Shown here piece after piece: positions 12,321 through 28,449 of a stretch of 64,000 nt of DNA. A program made the position numbers and the translations under genes. How positions within the stretch are numbered: the first letter of the stretch is position 1; each line of letters begins with the position of its first letter. Source of the stretch: Phaffia rhodozyma (taxonomy: Eukaryota; Basidiomycota; Tremellomycetes; Cystofilobasidiales; Mrakiaceae); NCBI GenBank assembly GCA_014706385.1, contig JACGZH010000009.1, positions 930,001 to 994,000 on the forward strand. The letters are read 5' to 3'. The notes under the pieces were generated by a model. The model made no database searches. It saw only the letters and a list, made by a program, of their open reading frames with translations, and was not told the DNA's origin.

Positions 12321-15300
12321 ATGGATCAAACACAGATCGCCAAGGCGGTCATCGAGGATGATTCCTCGGCTCCTGTTGGAAGTACTCTTTTCGTCTCCAA
12401 CTTGCCTTACTCTGGTCTGTCCGACTCTTGTCTTTCGCTCTCAATCAACCACTCACTCACACAGGGTACAACTTTGCTGATGATTCCAACTTTCATACTC
12501 TCCATTTTGTCTTCCTTCCCGTGAATCGTTTCCGATAAAGCTACCACTACCGATTTGACAACTCATTTTTCTGATATCGGACCCGTCCGATCTGCATTCG
12601 TCGTGCTCGACAAGACGACCAAAAAGTCCAAAGGTGTTGGATATGTCATGTACGCCATGAAGGAGGACGCTGAGCGTGCCGTCAAGGAGCTTCATGGAGG
12701 TTCCTTTGGAGATGGAAAGGACCGAAGGCTGGGTGTGGTTCTTGCCGAGAAGAAGGTTTGTTCTTTCCCCCTGCTTTGAAAACGCTTTGTCAGTCCATAC
12801 TGAGCTAAGCTCGAGCGAATTTTTGGAAAAAAAAAAATTAAATCGAAAAATAAATCACTGTGTCACTCTCAAAGCCTCTCCAAGCAGACCCATCATCGAC
12901 CGAGCCTGCTCCTCCCGTCGAGCGAATCACCAAGCGACGACCTGCTTTCCCTACCACTCCGTTCCAACCGACGTCTGCCAACTCTGTGCCCACCAACTCG
13001 GCGCCTTCTGGCTCAAGAGGAGGATACGACTCGGACGCGATCCGAACGGTTGTCATTAGCAATATCCCCGAGGGATTAACCAAAGCGAAGCTATGGAAGA
13101 AGATCAGAAAGGTCGCTGGGTCCGAGTTGGGAAATCTCGTATTCCCCGTGGATAACGATGAGACCGTTGGTGAGCACTACAGCTTTTGCTTTTGTTCTTA
13201 CCTGTTTTCATATTCTGGGATTTCTTTGTTTTATTCAAATCCGGCTTCAGCTGATTGTCTCGCTTTCGTTTCGGATTTTTTCCTCTTGTAGCTCATTTAC
13301 TCTTGCCAAGCCCGGCAGCCGCGTTGGATGCTACCATCCGACTACACGCCCACGATTACTTGGGCAACATTTTGTCATGTGTCATCAAGAAGCGAACAGA
13401 CAAGATCCAAGCTGCGACCGGTAAAGATGGTGGGGTGCACAAGAACAGTCGAATGATCGTTCGAAATTTGCCTTGGGACGTAAGTCCTTTTCCCTCTTGC
13501 ATTATCCTTACGTTCAATTTGATATCAGTCTCCAGGCTGCGTAGCCCACTCAGAGCCTGACCGACGTTTTTGGCTTGTCTTTCCGATAAACCAGACCACA
13601 TTGAAGACTTTGCAGAGACTCTTCTTGCCTCATGGTCCAATCCACTCAATCACCCTGCCTCCCTCTCTTCCAGGAAAGCCGACAGAGGCGAACCCCAACC
13701 CCAAACCTCGAGCGAGAGGATTCGCCTTTGTCTGGATGCTTTCAAGAAAAGACGCGGAGAAGGCAATGGAGAGTGTGAACGGAACAAAGGTCATCGGGGA
13801 GGACGGCAAGGAGGAAGCCAGCAGAGAGGTTGCTGTGGATTGGGCTTTGAGCAAGGATCAGTATGAGAAAGAGAAGGAGGAGGAGCCTGTAGAGGAGGAG
13901 ACGGAGGAGGCCGAGGCTGAGGTGGAGAAGACCGAGGAAGGAGTCATGGAGGTCGATGAGGAGGAAGACGAGGAAAAAGAGAAAGATGAGGAACCCGTCA
14001 GGCCCGCCTTGCCTCAAGTCCAGGATCAGACCACCTTGTTTGTTAGAAATCTCTCGTTCGAAGTGACTGAGGATGAATTGCGCAACCTGTTTGTCCCTCC
14101 CCCCATCCTTCATTTTTTCCGGCGCGCTTCCTCTGATGTCCACATTAAGTGTTGATGACTGATTCTATTTGCGATGCCTACCAATAGGTTCCGAACGTTT
14201 GGAAACCTTCGATACGCCCGAATCACGATGGACAGAGCTACTGGTCGATCCAGAGGGACTGGTTTCGTTTGCTTCTGGCGAAAGGAGGACGCAGAGAAAG
14301 CTGTCGAGCAGGCTAGACTTATGGCTTCCGAAATGGGCGGTTCTGGTGCAAACTCTGTGCCCGTACGTGTTGTCTTTCAGGATTTTTTTTGTTTCCCCTC
14401 ACCAAACCTTTTAAAATCATCGAATTTATATTTGTTAAAGCTTTGCGCGGTTTGATACTGACCCATACGATTCGTTGACGCCTCACAGGTCAAAGATCGA
14501 ACAGCTGCTGCCAGCAACCCCTTCACGCTCTCTTCCGTCCTGACGGCCGATCCGTCATCTTCCTTGGCTTCCAACATGGTTCTCAACGGACGAGTTTTGG
14601 ACGTCGACTGGGCTGTCACCAGGGAGGAGGCTGGGAAGATGAAGGAGGAGAACGAGAGGAGGAAGGAGAAGGTCGATAAGAAAAACACCTACTTGATGAG
14701 GGAAGGAGGTCAGTCTCTTGGTTTTTTTGTCGTCCACCTTATCAAACTCGCCATTGAAACCTTGTTTCTTTTTCCTTTCCTTTCTTTCCCTTCTAGTCAT
14801 CTTTGCCAACTCCCCTGCCGCGGCCTCATTATCCGAGATCGAACTCGAGAAACGCCAAAAGTCATTCAACGACCGAAAGACCTTACTTTCTTCGAACCCG
14901 TCGTTGTACATCTCAAAGACCCGACTTTCGATCCGACAGCTGCCTACGTTCTGTACTGATCGAACGCTCAAGCGGTTGGCGATCCATGCTTGTCGAGAAT
15001 TCGATGCCGAGGTCGGTCGAGGCGAACGGGAAGATCTGGACGAGGATGAGAAACGGGACGGCACTCTTTCTGCCGCTGTGCTCAAGTCGATGGAGGATCC
15101 CAAGAAGAAGAAGAAGGCCGGCCGGGCCGAACGGCAGACGGTGGTGGTTCAAGCCAAGATCGTCCGGGCTACCGATCGAGTGGACTCGTTGATCGGCGAA
15201 GGTAAATCCAAGGGATACGGTTTCCTCGAGATGAGATCCCACCAGGATGCACTGAAGGCACTCCGATGGGCGAACAACAACCCGACGGTCGAGAACCTGA

Positions 15301-16121
15301 TGAGAGAATGGTGGGCTGTGGAAGTTGGGGATCTGATCGAACGAACAAAGAAATTGGTGGACGAAGCTAGATTGGCAGAGTTGACCGCCGTGGCCGCGCC
15401 CGAACCTATCCGATCGCACGGTCCCAAGAAGAAAGGAAAAGGTCGAGCGGACGCCGAGGCTTCTGACATCGACGAGGAAGACATGATTCTCGAGGAGACC
15501 TCTGCCAAGGCTGTGGCCGGTAAGAAAGGAGGAAAGGACGGCAAGCAGGCAGGCGGTCCGGTTGATCTGGGCGAACTCGAGTTGAGGTTGATGAAGCTCA
15601 GAGAGAAGGAATCAGAACTGAAGGAACAAATTGCGTCCGGTCGATCTGTTGTGATGAAAAAGACGTTGATCATCGAGTTTTCGATTGAGAACATCCAGGT
15701 CCGTACTTTCCTTCTTTCGGCTGGCTTCCATGTCTGTCCACTAATTTGCTTTCTTTCTTTCTTGCTCTCTCTCCTTCCTTCCACCTCTCTCTCTCTTTCT
15801 CTTCCTCTTTTCCTTGGCTTCACTACCCATAATCAGGTTGTTCAAAGACGTACGAACCGAATGTCCGGTCCTCGAGAACCCCGAGGCGATAGAGATCCAT
15901 CCAAGAGGAAATTCAACGATGAACCCTCTGAAGGAACAGACGATCGATCGAAACGTCGTCGACCCGGCCAGAACCGAGAGCGCGAGGGAGGACCGGCGGG
16001 CGGTGATACCAATGCGCCCGCTGAGGATCCTTCGGTCGAGAAGGAAAAGAGGGAAAGGAAAGAGCTTGGGCTGTTGATCGGAAAGAAACGAAGGGAACGG
16101 AAGGAGAAGCGATCAAAGTGA
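12321..16121 (+). CDS. NOP4: Nop4/RBM28-type multi-RRM ribosome biogenesis protein
   Basis: Nucleolar RNA-binding protein needed for pre-rRNA processing and 60S assembly (function from the Nop4/RBM28 family). Nine exons: 12321-12414, 12541-12755, 12875-13169, 13292-13479, 13595-14088, 14188-14362, 14489-14708, 14797-15698, 15837-16121; about 955 aa against 685 in yeast. RRM1 is near residues 23-100 (RNP2 [11 protein letters not shown]1 KGVGYVMY). RRM2 is near 159-245 ([10 protein letters not shown]). RRM3 is near 254-350 ([17 protein letters not shown]). A Glu/Lys acidic stretch covers about 360-405. RRM4 is near 410-520 ([17 protein letters not shown]). A degenerate C-terminal RRM (KGYGFLEM) follows, with a basic tail. 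The exon 5/6 junction (donor GTTTGT) restores [14 protein letters not shown]. The third intron acceptor is the least certain. Confidence 0.92.
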
Positions 16122-16960
16122 TCTCTTTCCTTTTGTGTGCTCCTTTTCTCGATTTGTCACGTTCGCTCTTCCATCCTCTTCTTGTTTTCATCCCCCCCCC
16201 CTTTCCCCCTTTTTCTCATTCGCTCCTAGCCTCTTTGTTAGGTTCTCGGATATCCATTGTCAGATCTAGATGTCATCTCAGAGAGAGAAAGAAAAATTAG
16301 AGGAAGCAAGAAAAGACATAGGGACAACGAAAGAATGTATGGGTGAGTAGCGAAGAACGAAAGTGATCCAAAAACGAAATCATAGATTCACCATTCAGAA
16401 GACATGTTCGAAAGGAGAGGAAGAATGCATCATCAAGAGACCGAAAGAAACAAAGAGAGGAAACAAAAGAAAGACACCCATTCCTTACGAAGAAACGGGC
16501 AGGATAGATGAGGTAGAGAGAGAGAGAGAGAGAGAGAGAAGGGATTCGGAGAAGAGAATGAACGACATGTGTAGATAGATGAAGAACAAAGCAAGGTCGT
16601 ATGTAGAATGACGTGAAAGAACGAAAGTTGTTGAGACCCTTTTTCTTTGTTTGGCTTCTGAATGTTATTATTTGTTTCAATCTCTAGAAGAGAGAATGTA
16701 AGGGGTGGAGTCAAGATACAACTAGATTATATGTCGGAAGAAGAAAAAGGAGAAGAAGCAAAAGAGAAGAAAAAATCGTATAAATAAATGATAGACTTGA
16801 GGAAACATAGAAAATAGAAGAGAGCCCAAAGAGGATTAAAGAGAGGGCTTGACGGTCAGAAGAGTACGCGACTACTGAGAGGCCCCAACCTAGACACCCC
16901 TTGTACTCCTGGTGCTATACACCCACCTGAGTCTCCTCCGGCTCTCCAGTTCTAGCTCAT
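16122..16960. other. Convergent intergenic region
   Basis: About 840 bp between two 3' ends. It is purine-rich on + (many GAAAGA words), with a GA dinucleotide run at about 16518-16540 and a C run at 16193-16202. Short frames on both strands are low complexity. No gene was recognised. Confidence 0.6.
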
Positions 16961-19900
16961 TTAGTTGAACAAGACGTCATCCCCGAACTCATCCTGATCG
17001 TCCTCCCCAATTCCTACTCCTGACCCAAGGTTCTCTACTCCGACTTTTCGTCCTTCATAACGAGGTCCACCTACTGCTGCCCCACCTGCTGCTTTTGATC
17101 CAGTCTCATAACCGTTAGGTCGATCCGGCCGGTCCCACACGTTCCTAAAGACGGCAGTGCTGAACGGTTCGTCCTGGCCTTGAATACCTCCAATTCGTTG
17201 CTGTTGGTTCTGTTCCTGGTTGATCGATCGTCCGTCGCCGATAGAGCTTCGGCCGAACCTATCTGCAGAAGATGAAGAACTGAGGGTAACGGCCGTGCCA
17301 AAGGTTAAACCATGAGGGCTTTGCTGGATCCCCTGCGCTTGCTGGCTGTGACCCTGGGTCTGGAAAGTCAGAGATGAGAACGGTTGGTTCTGGCCATCAG
17401 AGTAAAGTCCGGCCTGGGAGGTCGAGACGGAAGAGGCCGAAGAAGATGTGGACGACCGATCGGGGTAGCCTCCGCCTCCTGCGTTACCTGCCACACTACC
17501 AAAGGGAGTAAACATCGAGGGTGAGGTCGCCGGGATGAAATGAAGCCTGCTGGAGGCTGCGCCCAGACCTGGAGGAAGGGACGTTCCGGGAGGATGGGAG
17601 GCAAGCGCTTTAGACGAAGGGGATAGGATCGGTTGGGTATATGTCGGTTCATGCAGATGAGGGTGACCCAACTGGTTTTTTGGGGACAAGTTGGGGTTCG
17701 CCGCTGTTGCCGTCGTCATGGCCGAAGGAGAAGGCCAGGCTGAATGTACGCGTGACGTCTGTTGGGTCGCTAGCGGAGGGGACGCGGCAGCGGCATATGA
17801 TCGACGGCTCGCCAACGAACTCTGGCTGTCCCACGGAGTATTGGCCAGAGCAGCCGAAGCGGACGTTGGGGTCGAGTCTTGATGAGCGTATTCAACCGAG
17901 GTATGGTTAAAAGACGACTGGGGGTTCATCAGCACTGTCGGATCCTCAGGATGAGCCATAGGCGATGTAACGATGGTACTGGTGAGTTGTCTGAACGATA
18001 GCGGGCCCCGACCTCCTCCTGTCGAGTTCCTTCCGACGGTCAGTCCGGCCGAGGAAGACAAAGAATTGTCCGGATTGGGTGCTCCGTTCGAGATTTGTGC
18101 TGTTCCGTCCCAAGGAGAAGTGCCGTTACCTGTTGAGAAGCCCATCTTGAGGACGGATCGCCCTTGGCCGATTGGGAACGTCGGCGCTGCCGACTTTGAC
18201 AACGCCTTGAGTCCTAACGGGGCGATCTGGTTCGAGTGTCTTCTGATCATTCGCCGTTCCATCTCGTTGTCTGTGAGAAGCTCGCTCAAACTACCAGGGA
18301 GAAACTCTTCGCCTTCATCGTCGTCGACGACATCGTCTTGAATGAACTCTTCGTCCTCCGGATCGTTACCAGAGAGCGAGCTCAGATAGTGAGCTTCTTC
18401 TTCGGCCACAGCTGTCGGCCGTCTGAGCGCACCCGGTGGAGAGGTCATGAGGTGTTTTCCTCCTGATTGATGACCAGGTGGAGAGAACGCCATCTGGTCG
18501 GCCGTCGACATGAAGTGATTTTCGTACGAGGACGACAGGAAGAGACTCTTCCCGCCTGGAGCGGCGAACGGGGAAGACGAGAAGGGAGAGGCATCGCCAG
18601 ACACGTTGACAGATGAGGACAGGGGTGGGATGAGTCGTCTGGAGGGCGAAGACGAAAACAGACTGGCCGACGAGAGGGCGGCGGGAAAGGACGGACGTCT
18701 GGCCGAGGAAGGGATCGCGAGGGGATCCCGAGATGGGTTCAGTCCAGATGGTCCGGAGGATGTGGTATGTGAAGAAAACAAGACCGGTCGGGACAGTTGG
18801 TTGACTGCGGTCGAGGGTGGTGAAGGGGACAGACCGGACGAGGTCGGGGTGACGGAGAGTTCGGAGAGGGAGTGAAAGGTGTGTACACCTTGCGGAAGGG
18901 TTCTCGTCCCGGAGATTCGAGAACCGTCCAACGCGGACGACATGTCGGTGTGCCATCCGTTGGAAAGAACATCGGCCGGTGGGGTTGCCGGCATGGTCGA
19001 GGAGCCCGTCTGGTGGGAGAGCGGAGATGACGCGATCTGTTGGGAGAGCGCAGACATCATACCCGAGTTTGCCGACTGGGTCTGCAAGCTTGCTAATGTG
19101 GAGGCGAGCGAGCGGTTGGCTGCCACGTTGAGATCCGGCTGGGTAGGATGTACCTGGGCTGGGTTGAGGCCGTTGTTGAGAGCTTGGGCTTGCAGCTGGA
19201 CGGCTGTTCACGAGGTCCTCACCGATGAGTCATACGATTGAGAGATGAAAGGAGCGGTGTGAGAAAGCGGACAGAACGAGTCGTCAGAGGCAAGGTAGAG
19301 TAAAAGCACAAACCTCGTTTGTTCTTTCGGTCCATCGACATGGGTTGTCCGGGCAAAAGATGGGCGAGAGCACCTGAGGGACCGGGATGGGTGAGACGGA
19401 GGAACCGGGTGAGATTGGACGAGGGATATCTATCAGCACACGACATTCAAGCCAGGTCGATCAGATGTGATCAGAAGGCACACATACATTTGTGACCAAA
19501 CTTGCAGCTTCCTTTCTGGAAGTACTGGCAGGTCTGTTTTTGTTGACCGGCTGGGAATGATGGGTGGATCAAGCCAAGACGCCAGAGGAGTCAGCCATGA
19601 GGACATATCAGGATCACCCAGGACAAACGGATTTGATATGAACGAGGCGACTTACGTTCGGCCACGACGTGAGCAAAGACACAGGCAGATCCTGCGGTGC
19701 AGCCTCCGGACTTGAAGAACTTGCAGGGAACATGCGAAAGATCTTTGGCTGGCATGTCCACGACGATCCGGAAGGAGTGGGACGTCAGCACTGTGTGTTC
19801 TCTTGATTCAATCTCACGGCTGCCAAGAACAAGAACGAGAACAAGAAGCCAAGCCAACAAGGCCGGACGATCGAGTACAAGAGGAAAAGGGATGAACGAT

Positions 19901-20257
19901 GGATGAATAGAAAAGAACGATGTGGAACGTACGTTTCTTTGGTCCACCGATGGTAGTTCCTTCGGCTGGCTGATCACCTGGTGTGTTCATGCCGGAAGGC
20001 GTTCTCGGGAGACTGTTTGTGTTCCCGTTCGACAGGATCGACTGGGATGGACCGGAACTGAAGGAAGACGAGTTGTGGTGGAGAAAGCTGTGGGACCTTG
20101 AAGGCGATGCGGACGAGGACGTCGAGGACGGAGTGGTTGATGTGGTGGCGGTTGAAGAAGAGGGTGTGCTCGATGGGTTGAGCCAACCTCCTGGTCGAAG
20201 CGTCGGGACGGACGGTGGAAAGCGATTAGGCTTTGAGATTGGCTCTACCGGTGGCAT
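16961..20257 (-). CDS. Tandem CCCH zinc-finger protein (Lee1-like)
   Basis: Five exons: 20257-19933, 19790-19656, 19550-19488, 19373-19314, 19203-16961; about 941 aa. Two CCCH fingers, both C-x7-C-x5-C-x3-H, are recovered only after splicing. The first is HVPCKFFKSGGC..SACVFAH near residues 124-145. The second is TCQYFQKGSCKFGHKCALAH and spans three exons. A QLQAQALNNG segment follows, and then about 700 residues of Ser/Pro/Gly/Gln-rich disorder with an acidic block. The motif EEFLPGSLSELLTDNEMERR (near residue 490) and the C-terminal EDDQDEFGDDVLFN look like conserved islands. Family knowledge: tandem CCCH proteins of this type bind RNA; yeast Lee1 is the nearest named relative I can suggest, with moderate confidence. 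The leader upstream of the ATG is CA-rich. Confidence 0.85.
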
Positions 20258-20889
20258 TAGGATGAGGGCGAGCGGGATCCTGCCTATAGAGTGTGTTGTT
20301 TTTTTGTGTGTATGTGAGTGTATGTGAGTGTTTGTGAGTGTGGGTGTATGTTTGGGTGTGTGTTGTTGCCAGTGCCGGTGCCGGTACGTGTATGCTGTCC
20401 GAGGAAAGTGAGTGTCGACGTGGGTGCACGCTTGGGCAGATCCAGCAGAAGGTGAGATGGGGAAAAGAGACGAGATGGAAGAAAACGGCCGATAGCGGGA
20501 AATGATGCAATGGCTAGAGATTGTAGTGTTTTTCTGGTCGAGTTCTAGTCAAGTCGTAGTCTTTTTTTGTAGTGTTTTTGCTCGTCGCTTTTGTAGTCTT
20601 CATTAGAGAGAAGACTACAACATTGCTGTAGTCCGCTGGACAAGCGCCTTTCAGAGCTCGCGTCATGTCCTCTCTGTGTTCTCATCATGTTCTTGTGAGG
20701 CCCTCCTAGTAGACATATACACACACACATACACACACATACACACACATACGCACACACACGCACACACTCTCTCTCTGGCTCCGAGACCCACCTACCC
20801 GTACAACCTGCTCCGTCTCTCCCTCCTCTCATCTAAACTGTATTTTTCTCTATTTGCTTGCTCGCTCGCTCGCTCGTTCCCTCCCTTAC
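20258..20889. other. Intergenic region with dinucleotide tracts
   Basis: It lies between the start of the CCCH gene and the end of FCY1, both on the minus strand. It contains GTGAGTGTAT-type repeats at 20290-20370 (CA-rich on the minus, transcribed strand), a pyrimidine/purine stretch, and an AC tract at 20716-20770 running into CTCTCT. No gene was recognised. Confidence 0.65.
20716..20782 (+). repeat. AC/CT microsatellite
   Basis: Imperfect ACACACAT repeats followed by a short CT run, about 110 bp downstream of the FCY1 stop codon (FCY1 is on the minus strand). Confidence 0.85.
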
Positions 20890-21968
20890 TCACTTCTCTT
20901 CCTCCTTTAGTCCAATATCCTCCCACCAGACCTTTGCTCCGGCCTCACTCTTGATCCAGTCTCCCATCATCCGAGTAGCTTCCTCCGATCGGGCGTTGAT
21001 CACAATTCGAGCCTTCTGCAGAGGCTCGGCCAGAGAGCTAGGAGGCGACCTCAACAGATCCTCTCCACCCTGAAAGTTCTCGTTCTCAGCCATAACCACT
21101 TTTTTTTTAATTTTTTTTATTTAAACGAGGAGAAAATACAGCTGTATGGTCAGGATCATCCCTGGACGTTAGCTGGACTTTTTAAAGCTGTAAATTGAGC
21201 GCGCACCTCTAGGAATTCCGTACAACTGTAAAAAAGTAAAACGAGTCGGTAAGGCAAACACAAGAAAAGAGAAAAGGGAACGTTCCTTGTTCTTTTCCTT
21301 CCCAAAAAGTAAACCAAGAATAAATGCACACTCACAAGAATCGTAGACGAACACATCACACAAGGCGACAAGGTCGAATACATTGTACATTCCCTCAACA
21401 CACCCGGCTCCACTCGGCCGAGATTCTCCAAACAGTCCGTCTCGCCATGTCGGATGTTTGAGTTCATCTTTCACAGGTCACATTCAACATCGTTAATTTG
21501 TTCGTTCGTTCATCCGTTCGGTCGGTCAAGTTTTTTTCGTTTGCGATATCGTCAGTCCGTCCGTCTGTTCGTCCTCTCGCTCAGTTCACACGAGATAACG
21601 ATAAAGTGGCCGTGAGAAAAAAAACACACACACACACACACCTGCACTCGCTGATTATGTCCCACAGCTAGGATCTTCTTGGTCGGGTGGTGATACAGCT
21701 TGATTCATGTATTCACACATCGTAAAGGGCGACAAACATCATGAGCAAAGTGGATACTTGGAGAAAGAGAGAGAGAGAATAATTCTCTTTTCTTCTTTTT
21801 CATTTTCCTCTCAAGTATCGGAAAGACACTCACGGAAGCACCGATGGGTATACCGCCTTCCCCAAGAGATTTCATAGCCTGGTCGATCGCTAGTCGGAGT
21901 CCGACGTTCACATCTTCCTCCGTGAGCTCGGTCGACAGAGCGAGAGTATCCTGATCTTGCAGAGACAT
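20890..21968 (-). CDS. FCY1: Cytosine deaminase
   Basis: Converts cytosine to uracil (and 5-fluorocytosine to 5-fluorouracil) in pyrimidine salvage; function from the yeast Fcy1 family. Five exons: 21968-21834, 21698-21642, 21467-21336, 21225-21207, 21098-20890; 183 aa against 158 in yeast. The zinc-binding motifs are HGE at residues 71-73 (RHGETDCLEN) with the proton-shuttling Glu, and SPCVMC with Cys100 and Cys103. GGIPIGAS, GHNQRVQ, YGIPR and the C-terminal KVWWEDIG match the family along its length. A 19-nt exon codes for LYGIPR and is required to keep the frame. Extra residues relative to yeast lie mainly in an insert after ENENFQGGEDLL. Start: the ATG giving MSLQDQDTLA. It is divergent from APN2 across 230 bp. 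Confidence 0.95.
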
Positions 21969-22198
21969 CTTGAAAGCTGGAAAAAAGACGAAGGGTGATC
22001 GGAGGCGGAGAGAAAGAAATACCGGATAATCCATCCAGCCGGTCCGTTTGCTCACGTCACCGACTCTCGCTCAACGCCGATCGTCTCCTTGTTCCCCTCA
22101 CCATCCGGATCTGTACACGTAAACATAGACATACATACATACTTACATACACACAGCTCTCACGTTGACTCGATTCATTCGCATCGGAACAGTTCGAC
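21969..22198. promoter_or_regulatory. Shared divergent promoter of FCY1 and APN2
   Basis: Only 230 bp separates the two start codons. It contains an ACATAC-type tract (about 22116-22157) within 50 nt of the APN2 ATG. No clear TATA box. Shared regulation is inferred from the spacing only. Confidence 0.6.
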
Positions 22199-22372
22199 AT
22201 GAAGATCATCACTTGGAACGTCAATGGGCTCAAGACGTTGATGAACTACAGTCCGTGGTACGCGCTCAAGACGTACGATGCCGTCCTAAAGGAACTCGAG
22301 GCTGATATCCTATGTGTCCAGGGTGAGGACGTTCTCTCTCTATTTCCACTTCCATCCTTATTAGCCTTGAGA

Positions 22373-22409
<37 letters not shown>

Positions 22410-24986
22410 TGTATAGACTAATTTCATTCTGGCTCCTGCTTTTCCCGGTCGGTTTTCCCGTTCGCGTCGCTCAGAGCTCAAGATACCCCGATCGAACCTG
22501 ACGAAAGCCCAAGCATGCCCTCCTGGTTATGACGCCTTCCTGTCGTTCCCTCATTCTGGTAAAGGATATTCAGGCGTCGGAGTGTATACCTCTCAATCGG
22601 TTGTTGTGCCGCACAAAGCTTCAGAAGGAATCACCGGCTTGTCTATCTCTCCCAAAGATCCTTCCTCCTCAGTTCCCACATCCTCGCCATCGTCTTTGCC
22701 TCTTCCAGCAGACGATCATGTCCTACCCTATCCGGACGTTTCATCCATCCCTCTGTTCAAAACAGAGCCTACACCCGAAAGACCGAACCCTCCTCCGGAA
22801 CAGCCACTCTGGAAACTAGACGTCGAAGGTCGATCCCTCACACTCGACCTTGGGATGTTTATTCTTATAAATGTGTATTGCCCGAACGAGACGAACGAAG
22901 ATCGCTTACCGTTCAAATTGAACTTTCTCACCGTCCTAGAGGCAAGAGTGAAGGAACTGGTGAAGAACGGAAGGGAAGTCATGGTGGTGGGTGATATGAA
23001 CGTCGTTCACAGGCCGAGCGATCATGGAGAGGGCACGCTGGCTAGTAAACAAAACGGGTTTTGGGATCATCCTGTTCGTTCTTTCTCTCTCTCTTTCTTT
23101 CTTGTTTTCTTGTTTGGGGCGTGGTGTATTGCGTCTGTTGAACAGAGATAACACAAGTGAGAGAGTGGATCAAGAGTGTTCATATTTTTCTTTTCTTCAC
23201 TTTGATGTTCGACCTAATAGGCTAGACAATGGTTCGACCAGTTTCTCGAACCTAAAGGAATTATGACAGATATCGTCCGATCGGCCTTTCCAGAAAGAGA
23301 GAAAATGTTTACTTGTACGTGACTGTTTTCTTGTTCGGTCGAACAGCTTATTGGTACAACCTAGGACACCCTCTGCCCTGTGAAGTCTCGTTTGTTCACG
23401 AACATCGCCTTTGAACTTGGCTTGCGGCCACGCAAAATCGGACAGGCTGGAACACGAAGATCGACGCTCGAGCTTCAAACTATGGGACCAGGCTTGATTA
23501 CAGTTTGTCCTCCTTACCTCCCTTCCTTCTTGGAGGTAAACCGGATATCTCAAAGATTCGGCTAACGGGTGTGAAAATCTTGGATTTTTATCATACAGTT
23601 CTCGTCACAAAAGGCTTACTCCCATGGGTGAAGTCGTGTGATATTCTACCTGATATCAGAGGCTCAGATCACTGTCCTGTCTATGTAGACCTGCACGAAA
23701 GTCTGCCTCCCCTCTCGCCAGAGGAAAAGCCGAGATTATTGGCCGACATGTTGAACGTTCCTTTCCAACCCTCGATTTCAATCTCGACCTTGAAAGCTAA
23801 CTCTTCGTCTGAACGTTCAGATCAAGAGGGCGAAGAGCAAGCAAGAAACGTCAAGGTAGTGGGGAAACCAAGAGAGGATGGGACGAGAGTGGCGAATGAA
23901 CCCCCAAAGCTGGCCACAATGTTCTATCCAGAATTCTCCGCAAAGAGCATCAAGTCGTTCTTCCAACCAGTACAAAAGGTCGCCCCTTCCAAAGCGCCTG
24001 CAACTGCGACGGACAAGGTGAACGATCAGATCGTCGTCGTGGACCTGACGGACGAATCGGATGAACTAATGGCTCCTCGCTCAATCCCCGCCAAACCGCA
24101 ACGGCCGTCCTCTCAAACATTACCCGCTCCAATACCCACATCGACAGCATCGAAACAACATCAAAAGGCATGGGGGGATATCAAGCCAACAGAGACGAGA
24201 CCAAAGATTCAGAATCGAACGAAATCGAGCCCTATCAAACCGAACGGCGGCCAGACATCATTGGTCTCTTTCTTCGCTCCATCGACTCCTTCTTCCACGC
24301 CCCCGACAGCATCGACATTGGCTTTCAAGAAAAGACGGTCATCGCCCCCACATTCTATCTCGCCCGACAAAAAACTCAAACGGCCGCGCTCAGACTCAGA
24401 CGAACCGGACGCAAAGCATACATCAGCAGAGCGCTCAGAGCCTGACGAAGCCGCCGATAGAGCCTATGCGCTTCAGCTCGCTCAAGAGGAAGAACAAGCG
24501 TTCGCCAAAGAAACCGAGTCGAACACAGATCCTAAAATCGATCCGGATTCGGGCGAACCTGCGCCGTCAGCAGCTCAGCTTTGGACGGGTCTACTGAAGA
24601 AGGTGGAACCTCCGAGATGTAGGGTTCATCAGGCGCCTTGTGTGGAGCGAACGGTGACGAAGCAGGGACCGAACAAGGGAAAGAAGTTCTGGCTCTGTTC
24701 GTTGTGAGTGTCCTTCTTTGTTTGTTTTTCCCTCCACTTACATCTCTCCGTATACTCATTCTTTCCTTCCCTTTCGCTCTGTTTTTTGCTTTGCCTTCTC
24801 TTTCTTCTCTTTCCTGGGCTCTTTTAATGAAAATAATAAAAATAAAAATAAAAAAGACCTCTTGGACCAGGTCATGATTCGGGCGGAAAGAAGAATGGTC
24901 GACTGCGAGAAGAAGTCAATCTGGAGTACAAATGTGATTATTTCATCTGGGGAACGGACGCCCGGAAGCAAAACGCCGAAAAGTAA
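22199..24986 (+). CDS. APN2: AP endonuclease, ExoIII family, with GRF zinc finger
   Basis: Cleaves DNA 5' to abasic sites and has 3'-repair activity in base excision repair (Apn2/APE2 family). Six exons: 22199-22322, 22475-23073, 23221-23314, 23446-23502, 23599-24703, 24857-24986; about 702 aa. The EEP catalytic core starts at residue 1 (MKIITWNVNGLKT, Asn metal ligand). It continues with VQELK (catalytic Glu), GDMNVVH, RLDYIL and GSDHCPV (catalytic Asp-His). Exon joins restore CWNTKIDARASNYGTRLDY and DYILVTKGLLPWVKSCD. A PIP-box-like QTSLVSFF lies near residue 509 and a related KSIKSFFQP lies upstream. The C-terminus is a zf-GRF (RCRVHQAPC..KFWLCSLPLG..YKCDYFIWG), with the last exon supplying its final Cys. 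Intron 1 has a CT microsatellite (22376-22402). Confidence 0.94.
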
Positions 24987-25321
24987 AAGGCGCGTGTCTG
25001 TGTCTGTGTCTTTGCTCATCTTTCCGTGTCTTCTTGGGAGTATCTGGGTTGGTTGCTGGAAGGCTTGTTAGGTGCTCGTCGAAAAGTCTCTAGAATTACG
25101 GGACAGTGTCAACGTTTCGTTGAAGATTGCTTGTTGTATGAAAAGTATCAAAATAATGACAAAAGGGAGAATATTCTTCTCGTGTTCTTTCAAATTTCGC
25201 TTGAGCGTGTCATGTAAGAGGGAAGGAAAAAAAAGGAGAAAGGAAAATTGGCAGAAGAAAGAGAGATGGGAAAGACATTAAAGAGCCACAAGTGTTTTTT
25301 TTTTGGTTTCTTGTCTCGCTT
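24987..25321. other. Convergent intergenic region
   Basis: 335 bp between the APN2 and RIX7 stop codons. It is AT/purine-rich, ending in a T run that may serve 3'-end formation on either strand. Nothing else was recognised. Confidence 0.6.
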
Positions 25322-28449
<3,128 letters not shown>

